A stretch of 64,000 bases of DNA from an uncultured Roseovarius sp. (GTDB lineage Bacteria; Pseudomonadota; Alphaproteobacteria; Rhodobacterales; Rhodobacteraceae): positions 1-64,000 of the forward strand of contig NZ_CAMYMD010000025.1 in assembly GCF_947259555.1 (NCBI RefSeq), in the 5' to 3' direction. The notes under the pieces are model-generated. The model was not told the DNA's origin, ran no database searches, and was given only the letters and a program-made list of their open reading frames with translations. The translations under genes were made by a program, and so were the position numbers. Below, piece after piece: positions 8,502 through 15,119 of this stretch; position 1 is the stretch's first letter; the number at the start of each line of letters is the position of its first letter.

Positions 8502-8525
8502 AGTCGGATTCTCCTAATTCCTGCC

Positions 8526-8942
8526 TCAGCCGCCGCAGCCGCCGATGGTGACCTTGACGTTGCTCGATGCCTTGACGAAAGAGCCGTCCTTCATCTTGGC
8601 GATCGCCACCACGTCCTGCGTTCCGGCCAGGCGGATACGGGTCGAGGCGCTGTGCGACCCGGCCAGCGGGCCGAACTTGAACTCGGCCACGCCGGGCGTC
8701 GGGTTGCCCATCGCCAGCACGAGAATCGCCTCGGCGCCGGGTGCGTCGACCTCGATCGGCACGGTGTTGCCGTTCTCGGCAATCTCGGGCGCGGTCAGGG
8801 TCAGGCCTTCGCTGCCCATGTCCGCCCCACCGGTGAACTCCGCGATGGCGTCCTCGGCAGCGGCGCTCGCGCGCATCGGCAGACCAAAGGCCACCAAGGC
8901 CCCCGCGCCCATTACCATCACGCTACGTCTCGTCATTGTCAT
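8526..8942 (-). CDS. soxY: SoxY, sulfur-binding carrier protein
   Basis: The 138-residue product has a twin-arginine signal (TRRSVMVMG) and ends in the swinging-arm motif VTIGGCGG. The cysteine at residue 136 is the covalent attachment point for sulfur intermediates. The first ATG at 8942 is preferred over a second at 8936 because AGGAG lies 10 bases from it. SoxY carries the substrate between SoxAX, SoxB and SoxCD in the periplasm and is exported folded with SoxZ. Confidence 0.96.
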   Translation of the reverse strand: MTMTRRSVMVMGAGALVAFGLPMRASAAAEDAIAEFTGGADMGSEGLTLTAPEIAENGNTVPIEVDAPGAEAILVLAMGNPTPGVAEFKFGPLAGSHSASTRIRLAGTQDVVAIAKMKDGSFVKASSNVKVTIGGCGG

Positions 8943-8987
8943 TGTGCTGAACTCCTGTTCGAAGCCGGCCCGGTGCAGGGGCGGCGG

Positions 8988-9458
8988 TCAGTATTTGAGG
9001 GTGGCGAGATAGGCCACCACGTCCTCGATCTGTTGCGCGGTGAGAAGCGGGCCAAAACTGTCATCCGCCGCCTCGCCGGTATAGGCGTTGCCGGGGCGGA
9101 TGAACCCATCGACCTTGTAAAAGGACGGCATCATCGAGCCCGGGAACATCATCTTGGCGTTGGCCACGATCCCCCGCAGCTCCGCTTCGCTCCAGCGTTC
9201 GCCCGCACCGTCGAGCATCGGACCGATCTCACCATGAAACGGAATGTCGCTCAGGTCGGAATTGGCATGGCAGGCCACGCAATTGCCGAGCGACTTGCTG
9301 CCCACCACCTCGCGGCCACGGGCAGGATCACCGGGCGCCCCGGTCAGCGATACGGCCACGGCGCCCTCCTCGAAGGGAACCTCGCCCGGGGCGATTTCTG
9401 CGGCGATGGCACCTGTTGCGGCACCGACCAGCGCGATCGTGAGACATGTTCGTTTCAT
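8988..9458 (-). CDS. soxX: SoxX, monoheme cytochrome c subunit of SoxAX
   Basis: A 156-residue secreted cytochrome with a signal peptide (first 20 residues), heme motif CVACH at residues 60-64, and a probable methionine axial ligand in FPGSMMPSFY (Met109 or Met110). With SoxA it forms the thiosulfotransferase that loads thiosulfate on SoxY. It is the first gene of the soxXYZA unit. The 116-base upstream gap after soxW contains a promoter and two ArsR-type operator candidates, so SoxR control is likely. Confidence 0.95.
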   Translation of the reverse strand: MKRTCLTIALVGAATGAIAAEIAPGEVPFEEGAVAVSLTGAPGDPARGREVVGSKSLGNCVACHANSDLSDIPFHGEIGPMLDGAGERWSEAELRGIVANAKMMFPGSMMPSFYKVDGFIRPGNAYTGEAADDSFGPLLTAQQIEDVVAYLATLKY

Positions 9459-9474
9459 GCGTCCTCCCTAACAC

Positions 9475-9490
9475 ATTCACATTTTTGTAT
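9475..9490. promoter_or_regulatory. SoxR operator candidate near the soxX transcription start
   Basis: ATTC-ACATTTTT-GTAT matches seven of eight fixed bases of ATTC-N8-GAAT. It lies immediately downstream of the proposed -10 box (minus strand, 9491-9496), where a bound repressor would block transcription. Confidence 0.5.
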
Positions 9491-9520
9491 ATCATAGGGC
9501 ACAATCGCGAGATCACACAA
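9491..9520 (-). promoter_or_regulatory. Candidate soxX promoter
   Basis: Read leftward, TTGTGT (9520-9515) and TATGAT (9496-9491) are separated by 18 bases, about 33 bases upstream of the soxX start codon. The match to sigma-70 consensus is 4/6 and 5/6. The position between two operator candidates supports it. Confidence 0.4.
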
Positions 9521-9524
9521 CAAT

Positions 9525-9544
9525 AAATTCTGATTTTTGAATTT
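9525..9544. promoter_or_regulatory. Perfect SqrR/SoxR-type operator in the soxW-soxX gap
   Basis: AAATTC-N8-GAATTT has perfect 6-base arms and an exact ATTC-N8-GAAT core at 9527-9542. This is the consensus I recall for SqrR-type sulfide-responsive ArsR repressors. The soxW-soxX gap is also where SoxR binds in related sox systems. SoxR is encoded about 2 kb away at 11352. Confidence 0.65.
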
Positions 9545-9574
9545 AATGTCACCCGGCGCGCCCCGTCTTCGGTG

Positions 9575-10144
9575 TCATTCCGCGGCGCGCTCCTGAATGC
9601 GCCGTGCGTGGTAACGCTGAAAATCTTCATCCGTATCAAGCGCATACCGCTTCTCGTTCACCCATGTCAGCATATCGAGCGTGGTGCCTGCCTCGAACGC
9701 GCCGGGCATCAGCGCCACCGCCGCCTGCGCCGCCGTCTGGCCCTCGGGCACCTCTTCGGGCAGGAACAGAATCGACGGCGTGAACAGCAGACCCCATTTG
9801 CGGGTCGCGGCCTTTTCGCTCAGTGATTCCCCGTCGAAATCGGTCACCTCGATGTCGCCATGCAGGTTGAGCTGCACGACAAAGAAGTTCTCGCGGATAT
9901 AATCGGCGATCTCGGGGCGCGGGAATACGTGCTCGTGCATCCGCGTGCAGTAGATGCAGCCGCGCTGCTCGACCATGATCATCAGCCGCTTGCCCTCGTC
10001 ATTCGCCTCATCCAGATCCTCGCGCAGGTCCTTGAACGTGTCGCGCATCCAGTCGGTCTTGTGCAGCCCGTCATCGCCCAACTCGGCGGCGGCAACCGGT
10101 AGCGCCAGCAGACAGGCCGCCAGCAGGCTCAGAAAACGTGTCAT
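9575..10144 (-). CDS. soxW: SoxW, periplasmic thioredoxin-like protein
   Basis: The 189-residue protein has a Sec signal (MTRFLSLLAACLLALPVAAA) and a thioredoxin fold with redox motif CIYC at about residues 63-66, preceded by MIMVEQRG. Its position directly after soxV matches the soxV-soxW pair of Paracoccus. There, SoxV delivers electrons across the membrane to keep periplasmic thioredoxins reduced and thereby the SoxY cysteine active. SoxW is often dispensable in relatives. Identity rests on motif, length and gene order. Confidence 0.88.
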   Translation of the reverse strand: MTRFLSLLAACLLALPVAAAELGDDGLHKTDWMRDTFKDLREDLDEANDEGKRLMIMVEQRGCIYCTRMHEHVFPRPEIADYIRENFFVVQLNLHGDIEVTDFDGESLSEKAATRKWGLLFTPSILFLPEEVPEGQTAAQAAVALMPGAFEAGTTLDMLTWVNEKRYALDTDEDFQRYHARRIQERAAE

Positions 10145-10157
10145 GATTCCTCCTCTC

Positions 10158-10895
10158 CTAGATAGTTTGAAATGCCGGAAACGTCTCCAGCATCCATTGC
10201 GCGATATGGTTGACGCTGTCGGTGGCGATCAGCCCGGCAAACACGATCAGCAGCAGCCCCATCGCCTTTTCCACCTTGGGCAGATGGCGGCGGAATTTCG
10301 AGGCAAACCGCAGGAACGGCCCGATAAAGAGCGACGCCACCATGAACGGCGTGGTCATCGCAAAGCCAAAGACCAGCAGCAGCCCCAGCCCCTCCATCGC
10401 CGTGGACTCGGTGCTCGCGGTAAAGACGACAGCGGTCAGCACGCCGCCCACGCAGGGCGTCCACCCGGCGGCAAAGGCAAAGCCGACCACATAGGCCCCC
10501 AGAACCGACATGTTCTTAGTGTCCCCCGCCTCCATCTGGAAAACCCGGTTGAGAAACCCGATCCGCAGCACGCCCAGAAAATGCAGCCCGAGGATCAGCA
10601 CCACCAGCGCCGCGAACAGGCGAAACTCGGTCTGAAAGCCGCGAAACGCCTGGCTGAGCCCGAAGGCCGCTGCCCCCAGCAGCACAAAGACTGTGATGAT
10701 TCCCGCCGAAAACATCACCGATGCGGCAAAGGCGCGGCGCCGCACGCCGGGGGCCAGCCGCCCCTCGGCGCTGATTTCCGACATCGAGGCGCCCGCCATG
10801 TAGCTCAGGTAAAACGGCACGATCGGCAGCACGCAGGGCGAGAAAAAGACGATCAGCCCGCCGACAAACGCGCTGAGCAGGGAGACATCGAACAT
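10158..10895 (-). CDS. soxV: SoxV, CcdA/DsbD-type transmembrane thiol reductant transporter
   Basis: A 245-residue membrane protein with six predicted helices and the paired cysteines of CcdA: SPCVLPIVPFYLS near residue 19 and GWTPCVGGVL near residue 143. It moves reducing equivalents from cytoplasmic thioredoxin to periplasmic partners, here most likely SoxS and SoxW. It starts at the ATG at 10895 and is transcribed divergently from soxS. The 81-base gap holds two opposed promoters sharing an operator. Confidence 0.92.
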   Translation of the reverse strand: MFDVSLLSAFVGGLIVFFSPCVLPIVPFYLSYMAGASMSEISAEGRLAPGVRRRAFAASVMFSAGIITVFVLLGAAAFGLSQAFRGFQTEFRLFAALVVLILGLHFLGVLRIGFLNRVFQMEAGDTKNMSVLGAYVVGFAFAAGWTPCVGGVLTAVVFTASTESTAMEGLGLLLVFGFAMTTPFMVASLFIGPFLRFASKFRRHLPKVEKAMGLLLIVFAGLIATDSVNHIAQWMLETFPAFQTI

Positions 10896-10913
10896 GAAGC
10901 GGCCTTACATGGG

Positions 10914-10963
10914 TTGATCCGAAAACATATTCAAACTATCATATGTTTTATTCCATCCGTCAA
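10914..10963. promoter_or_regulatory. Divergent soxV/soxS promoters with an overlapping operator
   Basis: Rightward, TTGATC (10914-10919) and TATCAT (10937-10942) are spaced by 17 bases for soxS. Leftward, TTGACG (10963-10958) and GATAGT (10940-10935) are also spaced by 17 bases for soxV. A perfect inverted repeat AAAACATAT-N10-ATATGTTTT (10922-10949) covers the spacer and -10 of both. It contains ATTC-N8-ATAT, a partial SqrR-type core. One repressor, presumably SoxR, could shut both directions. Confidence 0.6.
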
Positions 10964-10976
10964 TCGGAACAAAAAA

Positions 10977-11345
10977 ATGCGTATATGCGCCGCCGTTCTG
11001 GTCAGCCTCGGGCTGACGCTTGGCCTCACTGTCCCGCTTCGGGCGGCAGAGTTGATCATGGTCGAGCAGCACGGCTGTCACTGGTGCGAGCAATGGAATG
11101 CCGAGATCGCCCCAGCCTATCCCAACACCGAGGAAGGCGCGCGCGCGCCCCTGCGCCGGGTGCTGATCAGTGATCTGCCCGAGGACGTGGCCTTCACCTC
11201 GCGCCCGGTCTTTACGCCCACCTTCGTGCTGGTTCACGACGGGCAGGAGCTGGGCCGGATGGAGGGCTATGCCGGCGACGAGTTTTTCTGGTTCCTGCTG
11301 GCGCAACTGCTCGACGCGCATCCCGACGCCACGGCCGCGCGGTAA
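10977..11345 (+). CDS. soxS: SoxS, periplasmic thioredoxin-like protein
   Basis: The ATG at 10977 follows an A-rich stretch and gives a 122-residue secreted protein (MRICAAVLVSLGLTLGL leader). The thioredoxin-type motif is CHWC, within MVEQHGCHWCEQW near residue 36; PTFVLVHDGQELGRMEGY is the typical cis-proline and following strand. In Paracoccus SoxS reduces and reactivates SoxYZ after it is blocked by stray thiols. It lies 6 bases upstream of soxR and is divergent from soxV, its probable electron donor. Confidence 0.9.
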   Translation: MRICAAVLVSLGLTLGLTVPLRAAELIMVEQHGCHWCEQWNAEIAPAYPNTEEGARAPLRRVLISDLPEDVAFTSRPVFTPTFVLVHDGQELGRMEGYAGDEFFWFLLAQLLDAHPDATAAR

Positions 11346-11351
11346 CCGGCC

Positions 11352-11693
11352 ATGCTGCGCAAAGCCCCTCCAACACAAATGGACATCACATCAGAGAGCC
11401 TCGACACGATGCTGGGCCATGCCCATGACGCGGCCGAGTTTCTCAAGGCGATCAGCCACGAGGGGCGGCTGATGATCCTGTGCCACCTCGCCACCGGCGA
11501 AAAGACCGTGACCGAACTCGAAGAGTTGCTGTCCGCCCGTCAGGCGGCCGTATCACAGCAGCTTTCGCGCCTCCGTCTCGAAGGGCTGGTTACACCACGA
11601 CGTGAAGGCAAAGCGATATTTTACCGTTTGACAGACAGACGTGCGATACGGATGCTTGAGGTCGTCTACGATCTGTTTTGCAAGCAGCCCTGA
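11352..11693 (+). CDS. soxR: SoxR, ArsR-family sulfur-responsive repressor
   Basis: A 113-residue winged-helix protein with a typical ArsR core (HEGRLMILCHLATGEKTV, then ARQAAVSQQLSRLRLEGLV). Two cysteines, Cys44 and Cys110, are separated by 66 residues. This is the spacing of Cys41 and Cys107 in SqrR, which form a polysulfide link that releases DNA. The protein is therefore probably a persulfide sensor rather than a metal sensor. It is cotranscribed with soxS and soxT, and candidate operators lie at the soxV/S, soxX and pmpA promoters. Residue comparison with SqrR is from memory. Confidence 0.92.
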   Translation: MLRKAPPTQMDITSESLDTMLGHAHDAAEFLKAISHEGRLMILCHLATGEKTVTELEELLSARQAAVSQQLSRLRLEGLVTPRREGKAIFYRLTDRRAIRMLEVVYDLFCKQP

Positions 11694-11735
11694 CAGAGGA
11701 GCCGGGGCCTTGCCAGCGATAAACGGAGGAGAACC

Positions 11736-12782
11736 ATGCCCGGCGGCATTCCGGAACCTTTGCTGATTGCGCTTTTCGGCTTTGGCGGTGGGCTGATTTT
11801 GGGCCTCGCCGCCCGGCTGGGACGTTTTTGCACCCTGGGTGCGATCGAGGATCTGCTTTACCAGAACAGCGACACGCGCCTGCGCATGTGGGGGCTCGCC
11901 ATCGGCGTGGCCGGGCTTTCCGCCTTTGCGCTGGCCGGAATGGGGTTGTTCGAGATCGAACGAAATGCCTACTGGATCACACCCTGGTCGCCGCTCGCGA
12001 GTGTGATCGGCGGGCTGCTGTTTGGCTATGGCATGTCGCTGGCGGGAAATTGCGGATATGGCGCGCTCGCGCGGTTCGGTGGCGGCGACCTGCGCGCTTT
12101 CGTGATCGTGCTGGTCATGGGCATTTCCGCCTATATCATGATGTCGGGGCCGTTCGCGCGCTTGCGCATCATGGCGACAGAGGCCACCAGCCCCATTCTC
12201 GAAAGCCAATCCTACGCGCAGGTCCTCGGCGCGCTCACCGGGCTGCCGATGATTTACGTCGGCCTCGCGGTGTCTGCACTGATCGCGCTGTCGGCCCTCG
12301 CCTCGCGTGCCTTCCTTGCCGATCGCCGTTCGCTCTTTTGGGGGGCCATGGTCGGTATCGCCGTCACCACAGGGTGGGCGGGCACCTCGTGGGTTGCGAC
12401 CCACGGATTTTTGCCGCAGCCGGTCCAGACCCACACATTTTCAGCGCCATTGGGTGAATCCATCCTGTTTCTCATGACGGCGAGCGGCGGCGGGCTCAGC
12501 TTTGGCGTGGCATCGGTCTTTGGTGTCTTGGCCGGTGCCTTTTGCGGTAGCCTCATCAAGGGCCATTTTCGTTGGGAAGCCTGCGAAGACCCCCGCGAAC
12601 TGCGCCGTCAGATCCTCGGCGCGGTCTGCATGGGGTTCGGGGCGGTGCTGGCGTTTGGCTGCACCGTTGGACAAGGCATATCGGCGTTCTCGGTGCTCTC
12701 GTTCAGCGCACCGATCACCTTTGCGGCGATATTCATCGGCGCCTCCATCGGCCTCCGGCAACTGATCACCGGGTTCGCCTGA
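11736..12782 (+). CDS. soxT: SoxT, YeeE/YedE-family membrane transporter
   Basis: The 348-residue integral membrane protein has about nine to ten predicted helices and the YeeE/YedE signatures LAGNCGYGALARFGGG near residue 103 and FGCTVGQGISAF near residue 305. SoxT proteins have this position in alphaproteobacterial sox loci and are thought to import thiosulfate or a sulfur signal. The gene follows soxR by 42 bases with a strong GGAGGAGA ribosome site, making a soxS-soxR-soxT unit. It converges on the persulfide dioxygenase gene. Confidence 0.9.
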   Translation: MPGGIPEPLLIALFGFGGGLILGLAARLGRFCTLGAIEDLLYQNSDTRLRMWGLAIGVAGLSAFALAGMGLFEIERNAYWITPWSPLASVIGGLLFGYGMSLAGNCGYGALARFGGGDLRAFVIVLVMGISAYIMMSGPFARLRIMATEATSPILESQSYAQVLGALTGLPMIYVGLAVSALIALSALASRAFLADRRSLFWGAMVGIAVTTGWAGTSWVATHGFLPQPVQTHTFSAPLGESILFLMTASGGGLSFGVASVFGVLAGAFCGSLIKGHFRWEACEDPRELRRQILGAVCMGFGAVLAFGCTVGQGISAFSVLSFSAPITFAAIFIGASIGLRQLITGFA

Positions 12783-12803
12783 GCCAGCAGCCCCGGGTCT
12801 GCG

Positions 12804-13688
12804 TCACAAGCGGTTCACGGGCAGCTTGAGCATCGGAACACCCTGCGCGTCCTTCGGCACCTCGCCCGCCCGCATGTTGACCTGCAAGGACGGCAGGATC
12901 AGACGCGGCATCGCGAGTTGGGCATCGCGCTCGGTCCTGAAAGTCACAAACTCTTCACGGGTCTTGCCGCCCCCAACATGGATATTGTTGGCCTTTTCCT
13001 CGGCCACCGTGGTCTCCCACCGGATCTCACGTCCGTTCGGGCCGTAATCGTGACACATGAAGAGACGCATCGCGTCAGGCAGGGCCAGCACCTTCTGGAT
13101 ACTGTCATACAGCTCGCCAGCGTCGCCGCCGGGGAAATCCGCGCGCGCCGATCCGCCGTCCGGCATAAAGAGCGTATCCCCGACAAACGCCGCGTCGCCC
13201 ATCACATGCACCATGCAGGCGGGCGTGTGGCCGGGCGTGTGCATCGCAAAACAACGCATACCACCGACCTCGTAGGTATCGCCATCCTTGAACAACCGGT
13301 CGAATTGCGACCCGTCGCGCTGAAACTCGGTGCCTTCGTTGAATATCTTGCCGAACGTGTCCTGCACGATCAGGATCTTTTCGCCGATCCCGATCCTGCC
13401 ACCCAGCTTTTGCTGGATATAGGGGGCCGCGCTCAGGTGATCCGCGTGAACATGGGTCTCGATGATCCACTCCAGCGAGAGCCCTTCGCGCTCGATATGC
13501 GTGATCATCGCGTCGGCATGGTCATAGGTGATCCGCCCCGCCGCAATGTCGATATCCATCACACTGTCGACCACCGCACAGGCATTCGAGGCCGGGTCCT
13601 TCACCACATAGCTGATCGTATTCGTGGCCTCGTCAAAAAACGCGGTCACCTGCGGTTTCATAGTCATGTCAACGGGATAGTCGGTCAT
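12804..13688 (-). CDS. blh: Blh/ETHE1-like persulfide dioxygenase (metallo-beta-lactamase fold)
   Basis: The start at 13688 overlaps the stop of the preceding gene as ATGA. The 294-residue protein has the metallo-beta-lactamase motif THVHADHL at residues 79-85, HTPGHTP near 150-156 and GDTLFMPDGGSARADFPGG from 170. His79, His154 and Asp171 are the likely mononuclear iron ligands by comparison with ETHE1. Such enzymes oxidise glutathione persulfide to sulfite. The arrangement pmpA-pmpB-blh resembles BigR-controlled operons of Agrobacterium and Xylella that detoxify sulfide. A cytoplasmic location is implied by the lack of a signal peptide. Confidence 0.9.
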   Translation of the reverse strand: MTDYPVDMTMKPQVTAFFDEATNTISYVVKDPASNACAVVDSVMDIDIAAGRITYDHADAMITHIEREGLSLEWIIETHVHADHLSAAPYIQQKLGGRIGIGEKILIVQDTFGKIFNEGTEFQRDGSQFDRLFKDGDTYEVGGMRCFAMHTPGHTPACMVHVMGDAAFVGDTLFMPDGGSARADFPGGDAGELYDSIQKVLALPDAMRLFMCHDYGPNGREIRWETTVAEEKANNIHVGGGKTREEFVTFRTERDAQLAMPRLILPSLQVNMRAGEVPKDAQGVPMLKLPVNRL

Positions 13689-14119
13689 GCCAATGCCCCC
13701 TTTCCTGAGTGTCTGTTCTTGATCATGCGCGCCGTCCAGAGCCCGGCGAGCAGCGCGGCCACAAAGACCGCCACCTCCCACTGTCCCGATCCAAGCGCCG
13801 GTACAGCGGCACCGGGGCAAAACCCGGCAATCCCCCAGCCGATACCGAACACGGCAGAGCCGCCGATGAGACCTGTGTCAATGTCGCGTGATGTCGGTAG
13901 CTGAAACGTCGGCTCGACCAGCGGCGCGTCACGGCGCAACACGACCCGGTAGCCAATGAACGTGGTCACCAGCGCGCCGCCCATCACGAAGATCAGGCTC
14001 GGGTCCCACGTCCCGGCGATGTCAAAGAAGTTGAGCACCTTCGCCGGGTTGATCATGCCGGAAACGGCAATCCCTACGCCAAAGATCAGTCCTACGAGAA
14101 AACCGGACAGCAATCGCAT
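13685..14119 (-). CDS. pmpB: PmpB-like YeeE/YedE half-transporter
   Basis: A 144-residue membrane protein with about four predicted helices and the cysteine motif GIAGFCPGAAVPALGSG near residue 98. It corresponds to one half of a YeeE/YedE transporter. Together with the preceding pmpA product it would form the full unit, as in split Pmp pairs. It overlaps blh by four bases and follows pmpA by three. The substrate is presumably a sulfur compound; whether it imports or exports is not visible. Confidence 0.86.
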   Translation of the reverse strand: MRLLSGFLVGLIFGVGIAVSGMINPAKVLNFFDIAGTWDPSLIFVMGGALVTTFIGYRVVLRRDAPLVEPTFQLPTSRDIDTGLIGGSAVFGIGWGIAGFCPGAAVPALGSGQWEVAVFVAALLAGLWTARMIKNRHSGKGALA

Positions 14120-14122
14120 GGC

Positions 14123-14563
14123 TTACACTCCAATCACGTGACGGATGACGAAAACGGTAATGAAGCAGGCGATCATGAAGGTGATCGTCGCGCTGATCGA
14201 CCGCCGCGACAGCCGCGCCATTCCACACACCCCATGCCCGGATGTGCACCCCGAGCCAAAGGTCACGCCGATCCCCACGATGAAACCACCGATCAGGATC
14301 ATCGGCCAACTCACCGGCACATCGACCGCAGGCATCTGACCGGTCAGGGCAAAGACAAGGATAGGTCCTGCGATCATCCCCAGGACCATCGCCGCGCGCC
14401 AGCCTTTGTCGCCCGAGGTGTTGGCCGTCAAAAGGCCAGACAGGATACCGGTCGCCCCCATGATGCGACCCTGAAGGAACATCAGCAACACCGCGGACAG
14501 TCCGATCAAAACGCCGCCAACAAGAGACTGCACTGGCGTGAAAGCCGTTTCAAAGCCGGTCAT
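14123..14563 (-). CDS. pmpA: PmpA-like YeeE/YedE half-transporter
   Basis: A 146-residue membrane protein with a central helix bearing GSGCTSGHGVCGMARLS near residue 104, the cysteine-rich signature of the YeeE/YedE family. It is the first gene of the pmpA-pmpB-blh operon. The upstream 121 bases hold a good promoter and a perfect inverted repeat related to the other sox operators, so it probably belongs to the SoxR regulon. Confidence 0.87.
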   Translation of the reverse strand: MTGFETAFTPVQSLVGGVLIGLSAVLLMFLQGRIMGATGILSGLLTANTSGDKGWRAAMVLGMIAGPILVFALTGQMPAVDVPVSWPMILIGGFIVGIGVTFGSGCTSGHGVCGMARLSRRSISATITFMIACFITVFVIRHVIGV

Positions 14564-14608
14564 GTTCGGTCCTTTCGCAAAGGCACAGCAGCGGCAAGTC
14601 AGCCCTGC

Positions 14609-14656
14609 CCTTCATATCTTCTTATTTGAATATATGAAGGCGCGCCGCCATTTCAA
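14609..14656 (-). promoter_or_regulatory. pmpA promoter with overlapping operator
   Basis: Leftward, TTGAAA (14656-14651) and TATATT (14634-14629) are 16 bases apart, each matching consensus at five of six positions. A perfect inverted repeat CCTTCATAT-N14-ATATGAAGG (14609-14640) covers the -10 box. It includes ATCT-N8-GAAT, six of eight for the SqrR-type core. On the minus strand it shares ATATTCAAA with the soxV/soxS operator. Confidence 0.6.
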
Positions 14657-14684
14657 AGCCCGAAAGGCGCAAGTCACGCAAAAC

Positions 14685-15119
14685 TTATCTGACGACGAAG
14701 ACCGAGCAATGCGAATGCCGCACAACCCGCGCGGCATTGGGACCGAGCAGATAATCCTTGAAGTCGGGCTTGTGGGCACCAATCACGATCAGACCCGCAT
14801 CATCGGCGCGCGCGACGCGCAGAATCTCGTCATAGGCGCTACTTCCGCTCAGGATGACGTGCCGCACGGCCGCGTTGGCCTCTGCCCCGAGAACATCCGT
14901 CACAAGATCGTTGAGCAACCGCTTGGCCTCTTGCATGACGCTGTCATGGTGCGTCTTGTCAAAATAGCCGCCGACCACGCTCATCCCGTAATCAGGCACC
15001 ACGGTGATCACATCCAGTTGCGCATTTTCCAGTGCCGCGAGCTGCGCCGCCTTGCGCAGGACGTTGTCATCACGATGGGGCGTGCTGATATCCACAGCAC
15101 AAAGGACTGGACGGCTCAT
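14685..15119 (-). CDS. Universal stress protein (UspA family) of the TAXI-TRAP operon
   Basis: The 144-residue protein starts at the ATG at 15119, which overlaps the transporter stop as ATGA. It has the UspA fold: MSRPVLCAVDIS at the N terminus and the nucleotide-binding pattern VIGAHKPDFKDYLLGPNAARVVRHSHCSVFVV at the end (G-2x-G-9x-G(S/T)-like, here degenerate at the last part). UspA proteins linked to TRAP transporters, such as TeaD, bind ATP and adjust transport activity. Translational coupling to the permease supports this. Confidence 0.88.
   Translation of the reverse strand: MSRPVLCAVDISTPHRDDNVLRKAAQLAALENAQLDVITVVPDYGMSVVGGYFDKTHHDSVMQEAKRLLNDLVTDVLGAEANAAVRHVILSGSSAYDEILRVARADDAGLIVIGAHKPDFKDYLLGPNAARVVRHSHCSVFVVR

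Noticed and set aside
7185-9497. A 770-codon open frame on the plus strand opposite soxX, soxY, soxZ and soxA
   Set aside because: It lies exactly antisense to four secure sox genes, is rich in Arg/His/Gly as expected of a high-GC shadow frame, and shows no domain.
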